From RPQJ01 sp963700045 (GTDB taxonomy: Bacteria > Pseudomonadota > Gammaproteobacteria > Steroidobacterales > Steroidobacteraceae), in the NCBI GenBank assembly GCA_963700045.1, contig CAVOWK010000025.1, forward strand, positions 62,001-126,000: 64,000 nucleotides of DNA, given 5' to 3'. The position numbers were made by a program, and so were the translations under genes. Shown piece by piece: positions 36,650-45,869 of this stretch. Under the pieces are notes generated by a model. That model was given only the letters and a program-made list of their open reading frames with translations, was not told where the DNA came from and searched no databases. The stretch's first letter is position 1. Every line of letters begins with the position of its first letter.

Positions 36650-39644
36650 GAAGGCGAGCTCCCTCGGCGTCGTAGAAAACAGGCGAAGTCACCTGCACGG
36701 GAACATCGCCGCCGGGCATCGGCACGTACAGCGTCTGCCCGATCCGGGCCCGCCCGTCGGCCACCATCGCCAGCGCAATCGACCGGCCGAGTACCGCGCT
36801 CGCGTAGGACGAGGTGACGTGGCCGATGAGCTGCATCGGTGGCGACTGTCCCGGCGTTGCGACGACCTGTGCGCCCTCTTCCAGCACGGTCGCAGGATCG
36901 ACCGTGAGCAACCCCACCAGCTGCTTGCGGCCCGGGGCCTTGATTGCCGGTCGTTCGAGCGAACGCTTGCCGACGAAATCGGGCTTGGTCTTGCCGATCG
37001 CCCAGTTCAACCCGGCATCGTCCGGCGTGGCGGTCCCGTCCGTCTCCTGCCCGACGATGATGTAGCCCTTTTCGGCGCGCAAGACGTGCATCGTCTCGGT
37101 GCCGTAGGGCGTGATGCCGTGCGACTTGCCCGCGGCGTACACCGCTTCCCAGACCGCCTGGCCGTAGTCCGCCGGCACGTTGATCTCGAAGCCGAGTTCG
37201 CCGGTGAAGCTCACCCGGAACAGCAGCATCGGGACGCCGCAGATGCGGCCCCGCGCGACGCTCATGTGCGGCAGCGCGCCGGGCGACAGGTCGACGCCCG
37301 CCACCAGCCCCGCCAGCACGTCGCGCGCGCGCGGCCCCTGCACCGCGATCACGGACCACTGCTCGGTCGTCGAGGTCAGCCAGGTCTGCGAGATCCGGCC
37401 ATTCGGTCTGCAGGTAGTCTTCCATCATGCCGAAAACGCGGGCCGCGCCGCCGGTCGTGGTCGTCACGTGGAACCGGTCGTCCGCGAGACGCGCGATCAC
37501 GCCGTCGTCGTACACGAAGCCGTCTTCGCGCAGCAGCACGCCGTAGCGCGCACGCCCGACGGCGAGGTTGGCGAAGTTGTTGACGTACAACCGGGACAGG
37601 AACTGCGCTGCGTCGGCGCCGACCACCTCGATCTTGCCGAGCGTCGAGGCATCGAACACGCCGCAGCCGGAACGGACTGCGAGGCACTCGCGCGCCACCG
37701 CTGCATGCATGTCCTCGCCAGGGCGCGGGAAGTAGCGGGCGCGCTTCCACAGGCCGACGTCCTCGAAGACGGCGCCATGCGCCAGCGCCCAGTCGTGGGT
37801 GGGCGTGGTGCGGACCGGGTCGAACAGGTCGCCGCGATCGTAGCCGGCAAAACTGCCGAACGTCACCGGCGTGTAGGGCATGCGGAACGTCGTCAGTCCG
37901 ACCTGTGGCGGGGTGCGGTCGAGGCCCTCCGCCACGAACGCCAGCGCGTTCATGCCCGAGGTCTTGCCCTGGTCGGACGCCATGCCGGTCGTCGTGTAGC
38001 GCTTGACGTGCTCGATCGACTCGAAGCCCTCCCGGGCCGCGAGCACCAGGTCGCGGGTCGTCACGTCGCTCTGGAAATCGACGAACGCCTTGGCCGGCGG
38101 TTCAATGCCCGGTTGGGCCAGCGCGCCCGGAGCACCGCGCCGGCTGAAATCGCGCGCGATGACACGGTAACGGGGCGCAGTGCCTGCGTATCCCGCGTCA
38201 CCGGCTGCGGCGGCACCCGCCTGCGCGCCATCGGTGAGCACCACCTCGAGCCCGTCCACGCCGCGGCAGGCGCCCGCAGAGCGCTCGCGTTCGGCGGATG
38301 CGCCCGGCACGAAGGCCTGGATTTCAGCATCCCAACGGAGCTTGCCGCGTGACTGCGAGAACAGGTGCACGCTCGGTGTGTAGCCGCCCGACATCAGCAC
38401 CGTGTCGCAGTCAACCGTGTCGCCCTTGCCGATCGTGCCATCCCGGGCCACGGTCCCGAGCGTCACGCTGCGGATTCCACGCCCGCCGGCCGTGCCGAGC
38501 ACCGTGGCGCGCTCCGCAACCGGCAGGCCGGCTGCGCGCGCCGCCTGCACGCCCTCGCCCGTCGCTGCAGCGCGGACATCGGCGACGATGGCAATACTGG
38601 CCCCCGCCGCGTGCAGGTCGAGCGCCGCGGCATACGCCTCGTCGCAACCTGCGATCACGGCGATCCGCGAGCCGACGCGAACGCCGAAGCGATGCAGGTA
38701 GGTCCTTGCGGCGGAGGCAAGCATCACGCCCGGGCGATCGTTGCCGGGGAAGACCAGCGGCCGCTCGATCGCACCGGTGGCCAGCACGACCTCGCGGGCA
38801 CGCACCTGCCAGAGGCGCTCGCGCGGCGCGGACGCGGCGGGCGCCGCCAGGTGATCGGTCAGGCACTCGACGAGGCCGACCATGTTGTGCGGGAAATAGC
38901 CGAATGCAGTCGTGCGTCGCAGCAAGGTCACATTCGGCTGCGCACCGAGCGTTGCCAGTGCCTCTTCGATCCAGCGTGCGGCCGGACGCTCGTCGATCGT
39001 TGCTGCGGGCTCGTCCAGCAACGAGCCGCCGGGCTCGGCCTGCTCGTCACACAGGATGACACGCGCGCCGGTCGCTGCCGCCGCGAGCGCCGCGGCGAGA
39101 CCGGCCGGGCCAGCGCCGACCACCAGCACGTCGCAGTGCGCAAACCGCTGCGCGTACCGATCCGGATCCGGCAACTCGCGGCGCATGCGCGGGGCCCGCC
39201 GCGGCACGAATGACGGGCTCGTACCAGCGGTGCCACGCAAATCGCGGCCACATGAAGGTCTTGTAGTAGAAGCCGGACGTCAGCAGTGGCGACAGGAGGC
39301 CGTTGACGGCATTGAGATCGAAGCCGAGGCTCGGCCAGCGGTTCTGGCTCTCGGCCACCAGGCCCTCGTAGATCTCGACCTGCGTGGCCTGCACGTTCGG
39401 CGTGCGACGCGCGGCATCGCGGATGACCGTCACCAGCGCATTCGGCTCCTCGGTCCCGGCAGCGAGCAGTCCGCGTGGGCGGTGATACTTGAACGAGCGG
39501 CCGAACAGCCGCACGCCCTGCGCGAGCAATGCGGAGGCGAGCGTGTCGCCGGCAAAACCCTGGTAGCTGCGGCCGTCGAAGGTGAAACGATACCGGCCGC
39601 GTCCGGTCGATGCGCCCGCCACGGGTCGTGCGTTGCCCGGTCAT
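36642..39644 (-). pseudogene. soxA: Sarcosine oxidase alpha subunit; three frame breaks
   Basis: The large subunit (about 1,000 residues) that binds NAD and carries the THF-dependent half of sarcosine oxidase. Order: N-terminal 2Fe-2S-like fold (GGRIDRTRPVSF, TFDGRSYQGFAGDTLASAL), Rossmann FAD/NAD domain (VLVVGAGPAGLAAALAA, VVLATGAIERPLVFPGNDRP), then the GcvT-like C-terminal domain (VIAVQGPRARDVLAGL, VSFTGELGFEINVP, RAEKGYIIVGQETDGT). The ATG at 39644 overlaps the soxD stop (ATGA). Net +1 breaks occur near 39584 (TTT for TT), 39192 (CCCC for CCC) and 37390. Each is fixed by removing one base. Confidence 0.85.
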
Positions 39645-39934
39645 GGCGCGGCCTCGGTCGCGATGGCGGGCGGCGCTTCACCGCTCCGATAGGTCGCGAC
39701 GAACCGGTCCGTCGTCGTGTCGCGCAGCGCGTTGAAGAACCTCGCGCATCCACGCGCATGCCGCCAGCGCTCCGCGTGCACGCCACGGGTATTGGTGCGC
39801 AGGTACAGGTAGGCAGTCCATTCGTCGTCGCCGGTCGCGGCCGGATCGGCCGGTCGTGCGACGTGGGCCTGCCCCGCGTAGGAGAACTCGAGTTCCGGGC
39901 GCGGGCCGCAATAGGGACAATTGATGATTAGCAT
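39641..39934 (-). CDS. soxD: Sarcosine oxidase delta subunit
   Basis: A 97-residue zinc-binding delta subunit of heterotetrameric sarcosine oxidase. The start MLIINCPYCGPRPELEFSYA contains the CPYCG zinc motif, and WTAYLYLRTNTRGVHAERW...GCARFFNALRDT is the usual SoxD core including the third Cys. GAGG precedes the ATG. It begins 9 bases after the soxB stop and its stop overlaps the soxA start. Confidence 0.92.
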   Translation of the reverse strand: MLIINCPYCGPRPELEFSYAGQAHVARPADPAATGDDEWTAYLYLRTNTRGVHAERWRHARGCARFFNALRDTTTDRFVATYRSGEAPPAIATEAAP

Positions 39935-39943
39935 CGCTGGGCC

Positions 39944-41197
39944 TCAGTGCGCGACGGCCGCGGCGGCGGCCTCGTCGATCAGCCGACCATCGCGGAAGCG
40001 CTCGATGTTGAACGGCGCGACGATGGGATGCGGCTCGTCGTGTGCCATGGTCCACGCGAGCAGGTGCCCGGCGCCCGGTGTGGCCTTGAAACCGCCGGTG
40101 CCCCAGCCGCAGTTCACGTACAGGCCTGGCACGGGCGTCTTGCCGATGATCGGCGAGCGGTCGGGAGTCACGTCGACTGTGCCCGCCCAGTTGCGCAGCA
40201 TGCGCATGCGTCGCAGCGCCGGGAACAGTTCGCAGATCGCAGAGAGCGTGTGCGAGTTGACGTGCAGCGCGCCGCGCTGCGTGTAGCTCGTATACGCGTC
40301 GGTGCCGGCACCGATCACGAGCTCGCCTTTGTCGGACTGGCTGATGTAGGCGTGGATGGAGTTCGACATGACGACGCAGGGCATCACCGGCTTGACCGGC
40401 TCGGACACCAGCGCCTGCAGCGGAAAGCTCTCGATCGGCAATCGCACGCCGGCGAGGCCGATCACGACGCTGCTGAAGCCGGCTGCCGACACGCCTATCC
40501 TCCGGCCCCTGATGAGACCGCGCGACGTCTCGACGGCCTCGACCGCACCGCTGGCGTCGCGGCGAATCCCCGTGACCTCGCAGTTCTCGATGATATCGAC
40601 GCCGAGCGCATCGGCTGCGCGAGCGTAGCCCCAGGCCACGGCGTCGTGACGGGCGGTGCCGCCGCGACGCTGCAGCGCTGCACCGAGCACCGGGTAGCGG
40701 ATGTTCGGCTCGATGTTGAGCGGCGGGCAGAACGCTTTCGCCTCTTCCGGGCTCAGCCATTCGTTGGTCACGCCGTTGCAGCGATTCGCGTGGATGTGGC
40801 GCTTGAGCACCTGCACGTCGTGCACGCCGTGCGCGAGCATCATGACGCCGCGCGGCGAGTACATCACGTTGTAGTTGAGGACCTGCGACAGGTCCTGCCA
40901 GAGGTCCAGGGCGTGGTTGTAGAGCCGCGCGCTCTCGTCGAAGAGGTAGTTGGACCGGACGATGGTGGTGTTGCGGCCGGTGCTGCCGCCGCCGATCCAG
41001 CTCTTCTCGAGCACGGCCGTGCGGGTGATGCCGTGCTCGGCGGCGAGGTAGTAAGCCGCAGCGAGGCCATGCCCGCCCCCGCCGATGATGATCGCATCGT
41101 ACTCCGGCTGCGGAGTCGCGCGTCGCCATTGCGACTGCCAGCCCTGCTGGCCGCCGAAGGCCTCCTTGAGCAGGGCCCATGCCGAATACTTCTGCAT
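39944..41197 (-). CDS. soxB: Sarcosine oxidase beta subunit
   Basis: A 417-residue catalytic subunit that oxidises sarcosine to glycine, sending the methylene to THF bound on the alpha subunit and electrons to O2. The FAD fold is DAIIIGGGGHGLAAAYYLA. His184 in GTARHDAVAWGYAR matches the histidine reported to hold covalent FMN in this subunit. NCGWGTGGFKATPGAG is the family's C-terminal signature. The length equals known SoxB. Its start shares one base with the stop of the upstream DMGDH-like gene (TGATG). The order soxB-D-A-G is the standard one. Confidence 0.95.
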   Translation of the reverse strand: MQKYSAWALLKEAFGGQQGWQSQWRRATPQPEYDAIIIGGGGHGLAAAYYLAAEHGITRTAVLEKSWIGGGSTGRNTTIVRSNYLFDESARLYNHALDLWQDLSQVLNYNVMYSPRGVMMLAHGVHDVQVLKRHIHANRCNGVTNEWLSPEEAKAFCPPLNIEPNIRYPVLGAALQRRGGTARHDAVAWGYARAADALGVDIIENCEVTGIRRDASGAVEAVETSRGLIRGRRIGVSAAGFSSVVIGLAGVRLPIESFPLQALVSEPVKPVMPCVVMSNSIHAYISQSDKGELVIGAGTDAYTSYTQRGALHVNSHTLSAICELFPALRRMRMLRNWAGTVDVTPDRSPIIGKTPVPGLYVNCGWGTGGFKATPGAGHLLAWTMAHDEPHPIVAPFNIERFRDGRLIDEAAAAAVAH

Positions 41198-43656
41198 CAG
41201 GCCCTCAACTCCAGGTTCTGCGGATCGTAAGGCGAATCGACCAGCACGGTCGCGCGCTTGCGCTCGCCGAGCACTTCGACCATCAGTTCGGTGCCGACGG
41301 CAGCGAACTCCGGTTTCACGTAGCCGATGGCAAGGCTCTTGCGCAGGCAATGCCCGTAATAGCCCGAGGTGGCGCGGCCCACGAGCTTGCCATCCGGCGC
41401 GAAGATCGGTTCGTTGCCGAGCGGATCGGCATCCGTGACCCCGTGCACTTCGAGCGTGACGAAGTTGAGCGGCACGCCGTTCTGCTGCTGCTGCTCGAGC
41501 GCCTCGCGGCCCGTGAAGGGACCCTTGTCCATGCGCACGAAACGCGCGAGACCGCCCTCGAGCGGCGTGTTGTCGCGCGTCAGGTCGCTGCCCCACATGC
41601 GGTACGACTTCTCCATGCGCAGCGACTCCATCGCGCGCATGCCGGCCATGCCGATGCCGTATTGGGCGCCGGCCGCAAAAATCGCGTCGAACAGGCCCTG
41701 TGCGTACTCGATCGGGAAATGCAGCTCCCAGCCGAGCGCACCGACAAAATTCACCCGCAGTGCGTAGACGTCGGTGGCGAGTCCGGCTTCGATCACCTGT
41801 CCCGTCAGCCAGGGGAACGAGGCGTTGTCCAGCGGCGTATCGGTGAGCTTCGCCATCACGTCGCGCGCCCGCGGACCGGCGAGCACGAATACACCGCGGG
41901 ATCCGGTGATGTTGCGCAGCGTGACCGAGCCATCGGTCGGCAGGCGCTTCTGCAGGAAATCCGAGTCGTAACGTTCGGCTGCGCCTGCGCTCACCACGTA
42001 GTAGTGATGATCGGCGAGCTTGGTGATCGTGAATTCCGAACGGATGCCGCCGCGCTTCGTGAGCGCATGGCACAGGGCAATGCGGCCGATCTTCGTCGGC
42101 ACCTTGTTCGCGACCAGGCTGTCGAGCCAGGCCTCGGCGCCCACGCCCGTCACTTCAAACTTGGTGAACGGCGTGAGATCGATCACGCCGACCTTCTCGC
42201 GCAGCCGGCGGCATTCGTTGCCGACGTGCTCGAAATAATTGCTGCGGCGGAAGCTCCAGACGTCCTTGGGCTCGACACCTTCCGGCGCAAACCAGTTGGC
42301 GCGTTCCCAGCCGTAACGCTGGCCGAACACGGCCCCCATGCGCTTCAGCTTGTCGTATACCGGACTCGTCTTGGCCGGGCGCGCGTCGTGGCGCTCCTCG
42401 TCCGGATAGTGGATCGTGAAGACGTCGCGATACGCTTCCTCGTTCTTCGCCACGAGGTACCGTTTGCTCGTGTAAGCGCCGAAGCGACGCGGATCCACCG
42501 CCAGCATGTCGATGCCCGGCTCGCCTTCGACGATCCATTCGGCCAGTTGCCAACCGGCTCCGCCCGCCGCCGTGATGCCGAAGCTGTGGCCTTCGTTGAT
42601 CCAGACGTTCCTGACGCCCCAGGCTGGCCCGACGAGGGGGCTGCCATCGGGCGTGTACGCGATTGGACCGTTGACGATGTCCTTGATGCCGCAACGCTCC
42701 AACCCCGGCACGCGACGCTGCGCCGCTTCGACGTGGGGCAGCAGCCGCTCCAGTTCGCCTGGAAAGAGGTCCCTGCCGAACCAGCTCGGCACCCCATCGG
42801 CAAAGCGCGCAGGCGCGCCGGCCTCGTAAGGACCGAGGATCCAGCCCATGCGTTCTTCGCGGAAGTAATACGATTGGTCAGGCTCGCGCAGCACGGCGAG
42901 CTCGCGCCCGCCCGACTGGCGATACGCCTTCAGTTCGGGTGATTCGTCGTAGACGATGTACTGGTGTTCGACCGGTATCGCCGGCACCTTCAGGCCGAAC
43001 ATGCGGCCCGTCTGGCGCGCGTAGTTGCCGGTGCAGAGCACGACATGCTCGGCGGTGATCTCGCCCTTGTTCGTCGTGAGCTTCCACTCGCCGCCTGGCA
43101 ACTGCGCCGCGCCGGTCACTTCAGTCTGTTCGTTGATCTCGGCACCCGCGGCGCGCGCGGCCTTGCGCAGCGCCATCGTCAGGTCGGCCGGCGCAATGTG
43201 GCCATCGTCCGGATGATAGAGCGCGCCGATGACCGCCGGCGTGTCGGCATCGCCACCCAGGTTCACGAGCGGCCACAGTTCCTTGACCTCGGCCGGGGAG
43301 ATCAACTGGAATGGCACGCCGATCGTGTTGGCCGTGCCGCAGTACTTCTTGTATTCGTCCATGCGGTCGCGGCAGGTGGCGAGGCGCAAGTTGCCGGTCA
43401 CGTGGAAGCTGACGTCCTGGCCGGTCTCGGCCGGCAGGCGCTTGTACAGGTCGACCGAATACTTGTGCAGCTGCCCGACGGTGTAACTCATGTTGAAAAG
43501 CGGCAGCAGGCCGGCGGCATGCCAGGTTGAACCCGCTGTCAGCTCGGTACGCTCGAGCAGCACGACGTCCGACCAGCCCTTCTTGGTCAGGTGATAAAGC
43601 GTGCTCACGCCCACCACGCCGCCGCCGATGACCACTACGCGCGCATGCGATTTCAT
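41197..43656 (-). CDS. Dimethylglycine dehydrogenase-like flavoprotein, third copy
   Basis: An 819-residue DAO + GcvT fusion, first gene of the sarcosine oxidase operon. FAD fold RVVVIGGGVVGVSTLYHL and the putative covalent-flavin His in AGSTWHAAGLLPLFNMSY are present. The folate domain has VLAGPRARDVMAKL and EKSYRMWGSDLTRDNTP, but reads VNFVGALGWELHFP where the paralogues have GELG or GEMG. The ATG at 43656 with GGAAGGGG upstream is chosen over the frame to 43707. Being upstream of soxB with a 1-base overlap, it is the best candidate for the true dimethylglycine dehydrogenase, producing sarcosine for SoxBDAG. That is inference from gene order. Confidence 0.88.
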   Translation of the reverse strand: MKSHARVVVIGGGVVGVSTLYHLTKKGWSDVVLLERTELTAGSTWHAAGLLPLFNMSYTVGQLHKYSVDLYKRLPAETGQDVSFHVTGNLRLATCRDRMDEYKKYCGTANTIGVPFQLISPAEVKELWPLVNLGGDADTPAVIGALYHPDDGHIAPADLTMALRKAARAAGAEINEQTEVTGAAQLPGGEWKLTTNKGEITAEHVVLCTGNYARQTGRMFGLKVPAIPVEHQYIVYDESPELKAYRQSGGRELAVLREPDQSYYFREERMGWILGPYEAGAPARFADGVPSWFGRDLFPGELERLLPHVEAAQRRVPGLERCGIKDIVNGPIAYTPDGSPLVGPAWGVRNVWINEGHSFGITAAGGAGWQLAEWIVEGEPGIDMLAVDPRRFGAYTSKRYLVAKNEEAYRDVFTIHYPDEERHDARPAKTSPVYDKLKRMGAVFGQRYGWERANWFAPEGVEPKDVWSFRRSNYFEHVGNECRRLREKVGVIDLTPFTKFEVTGVGAEAWLDSLVANKVPTKIGRIALCHALTKRGGIRSEFTITKLADHHYYVVSAGAAERYDSDFLQKRLPTDGSVTLRNITGSRGVFVLAGPRARDVMAKLTDTPLDNASFPWLTGQVIEAGLATDVYALRVNFVGALGWELHFPIEYAQGLFDAIFAAGAQYGIGMAGMRAMESLRMEKSYRMWGSDLTRDNTPLEGGLARFVRMDKGPFTGREALEQQQQNGVPLNFVTLEVHGVTDADPLGNEPIFAPDGKLVGRATSGYYGHCLRKSLAIGYVKPEFAAVGTELMVEVLGERKRATVLVDSPYDPQNLELRA

Positions 43657-43775
43657 CCGGGTACCCCTTCCGAGACGGCGCGCGTCCGCACGGGCCAGTT
43701 CCCCCACGGTTGCACACTCTTTCGCCGCAGTTTAGCAACGGGGCCAGCAGTGAGCACTCCGTTTGCGACAGAGGC

Positions 43776-43805
43776 TTATTTAAATGCGTCAGCCGGCCGT
43801 ATACT
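43776..43805 (+). promoter_or_regulatory. Possible promoter of the GbdR-like gene
   Basis: A TATACT -10-like hexamer (43800-43805, five of six consensus) follows an AT-rich TTATTT at 43776-43781, with a weak -35 fit, 40 bases before the GTG start. Upstream, GTTGC (43709-43713) and GCAAC (43735-43739) form a spaced inverted repeat in the divergent region shared with the demethylase operon. Weak evidence. Confidence 0.3.
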
Positions 43806-43844
43806 CGCTCGTACCGGCCCAGTCCGGCCCCGGGAGACGTTCCT

Positions 43845-44864
43845 GTGAGATTGTCCGCGATCGAAGCACACCGACACTCCGCCACTCCCAGGACACGCTA
43901 CGCGTTCCTGACGCTGCCGGACTATTCAATGATCGCGCTGACCAACGCGATCGAGCCGCTGCGCATGGCCAATCGCGTTTCGGGCCAGGGCGCGTACGAG
44001 TGGCTGGTGGTCTCGCCGGACGGCGAACCTGTCACCGCCAGCAATGGCCTGATGATGACGCCGACGACGCGCCTGGCCGATGCTCCCGACGTGGACCTGT
44101 TGTTCGTCTGCGGCGGCGTCAACGTGCGTGAGGCCGTCTCGCCTGCTCTCGTCAGTGTGCTGCGCAGGCTGGCCGCGCGGCGCATGCCGCTGGGCGCACT
44201 GTGCACGGGCGGGTACGCGCTGGCGCAGGCCGGGTTGCTGGATGGTTATCACGCGACGATCCACTGGGAGAACCTGTCGGCACTGCGCGAGCAGTTTCCG
44301 CGCGTGCTGCTGTCGGATCACCTGTTCACGATCGACCGTAACCGCTACACCTGCTCGGGCGGCGTCGCGCCGCTCGAGCTGATGTTGAAGCTGATCGAGG
44401 ACAAGCTCGGCCCGCAGGTGTCGCAGCGCGTCTCCGAGCAGTTCATCGTCGAACGTATTCGCGATGCGGACGACCGGCAGTACGTTCCGCTGCGCGCGCA
44501 GGTCGGCAACGTGCATCGCAGCGTGATTGCGGTGGCGTCGATGATGGAAGCCAACATCGAAAACCCGCTGCCGCTCGAGCAGATCGCGCGCCAGTCGGGA
44601 CTGTCGCGGCGGCAGATCGAGCGACTGTTCCAGCGGCACGTGCATTGCGTGCCGAAGCGGTACTACCTCGAACTGCGCCTGAAACGGGCGCGGGAACTGC
44701 TGGTGCAGACCTCGATGCCGATCATGGCCATCAGCACTGCGTGCGGGTTCAAGTCGCCGCCGCACTTTTCGAAGTGCTATCGCGGTCACTTCGGGCGTCC
44801 GCCCACGGCCGAACGCCAGCCTCGGCGTGGCGCAGGGTCACCCGAGGCCCCGCGGCCGCGGTAG
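43845..44864 (+). CDS. GlxA/GbdR-like AraC-family regulator
   Basis: A 339-residue regulator with an N-terminal DJ-1/glutamine-amidotransferase-like domain (about residues 15-190, including LFVCGGVN and GALCTGGYALAQAGLL). A C-terminal AraC helix-turn-helix pair follows (LEQIARQSGLSRRQIERLFQ and MAISTACGFKSPPHFSKCY). This is the architecture of GbdR, the activator that responds to glycine betaine and dimethylglycine in Pseudomonas. The start is GTG 43845 with GGGAG upstream. It diverges from the DMGDH-soxBDAG-BCCT operon, the position expected for its activator. Effector identity is inferred from homology and location. Confidence 0.88.
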   Translation: MRLSAIEAHRHSATPRTRYAFLTLPDYSMIALTNAIEPLRMANRVSGQGAYEWLVVSPDGEPVTASNGLMMTPTTRLADAPDVDLLFVCGGVNVREAVSPALVSVLRRLAARRMPLGALCTGGYALAQAGLLDGYHATIHWENLSALREQFPRVLLSDHLFTIDRNRYTCSGGVAPLELMLKLIEDKLGPQVSQRVSEQFIVERIRDADDRQYVPLRAQVGNVHRSVIAVASMMEANIENPLPLEQIARQSGLSRRQIERLFQRHVHCVPKRYYLELRLKRARELLVQTSMPIMAISTACGFKSPPHFSKCYRGHFGRPPTAERQPRRGAGSPEAPRPR

Positions 44865-44885
44865 TGGCACCACTCGGTCCGGGAA

Positions 44886-45827
44886 TCACCTCGCGGCGAG
44901 GAAAGGATTGATCACGGACGCGACGGCTTGCGGGTCCTCCCAGTAGGCGTTGTGGCCGAGGCCTTCGAACAGCCTGACCTCGGCCTGGGGCAAAGCCGCG
45001 CGCAACGAACAGCGGTCCCGCGCGCCGAACAGATTGTCCTTGCCACCCCAGATCAGCAGCGTCGGCGCACGAATCCGCTGCAGGTCGGCCTGCAGGTCGC
45101 GCAGGTTCAGGCCCTGGTCCAGGATCGCGAGCCAGACGCGGACCGGGATTGCGGCCGCGTCACGTCGCTGCCGACGCAGGAACTCGGCGTCCACCGGAAC
45201 CGTCGACGCGTACCACGCAATCATGAACTGCGATTCCGGGTCGATCGGGTCCTGCAGCGCCAGGATCGCGCTGCGGAAATCGAAGACAGCCGCGCCGGCT
45301 GGTTCGGACTCGCACGCAGCCAGCGGCCCGCCACTGGAGGACTGCAGCACGAGTCGATGAGTGCGCTCGGGCCAGTTCTCGGCGAAGGCCTGCGCGATCA
45401 GGCTGCCGAGCGAGGTGCCGACCACGTCGGCGCGCTCGACGTGCAGCGTGTCGAGCAGCAGCCGGAGATCGTAGGCAAACGTGGTGCGGTCGTAGCAGCA
45501 ATCCGGCTTGCTCGACTGGCCGTGACCCCGCAGGTCCGGTATCAGGTAACGGCGCGACCGATCGAGGTGAGGCAACAGCGGCACCCAGCCACGGGCATTG
45601 CTGGTGTAGCCGTGGATCAGCAGGACGACGGGCGCGTCGCGCGGCCCGATGTCGACATAGGCGAGCGAGATGCCGTTCGACAACGCGACCTGCTTGCGGG
45701 ATGCATCGAACGCGTCGAGATCGATCTGCAGCGGCGGCGCTGCCACGACGGGAGTCGTCCAGGCGGTGAGCACGGCGGCCACGGCGAACGCGGCCACGGC
45801 GAAGAGTCGTTGCGCGCTGCTGGTCAT
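44886..45827 (-). CDS. Exported alpha/beta-hydrolase
   Basis: A 313-residue alpha/beta-hydrolase with an N-terminal signal peptide (hydrophobic FAVAAFAVAAVLTAW, cleavage near VVAAP). The oxyanion region is LLIHGYTSNARGW, the nucleophile Ser139 lies in GTSLGS, the acid is probably the Asp in WGGKDNLF, and the catalytic His is in GLGHNAYW. It is probably periplasmic. It is the last gene of the LysR-mttB2-DMGDH4 strand block, 42 bases after the flavoprotein gene. It might release a methylated amine from an ester (for example choline or carnitine esters), but that is speculation. Confidence 0.85.
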   Translation of the reverse strand: MTSSAQRLFAVAAFAVAAVLTAWTTPVVAAPPLQIDLDAFDASRKQVALSNGISLAYVDIGPRDAPVVLLIHGYTSNARGWVPLLPHLDRSRRYLIPDLRGHGQSSKPDCCYDRTTFAYDLRLLLDTLHVERADVVGTSLGSLIAQAFAENWPERTHRLVLQSSSGGPLAACESEPAGAAVFDFRSAILALQDPIDPESQFMIAWYASTVPVDAEFLRRQRRDAAAIPVRVWLAILDQGLNLRDLQADLQRIRAPTLLIWGGKDNLFGARDRCSLRAALPQAEVRLFEGLGHNAYWEDPQAVASVINPFLAAR

Positions 45828-45869
45828 TGCCAGTCGATCCGGTAGTCAATGGCCCGGATATCGGGCACC

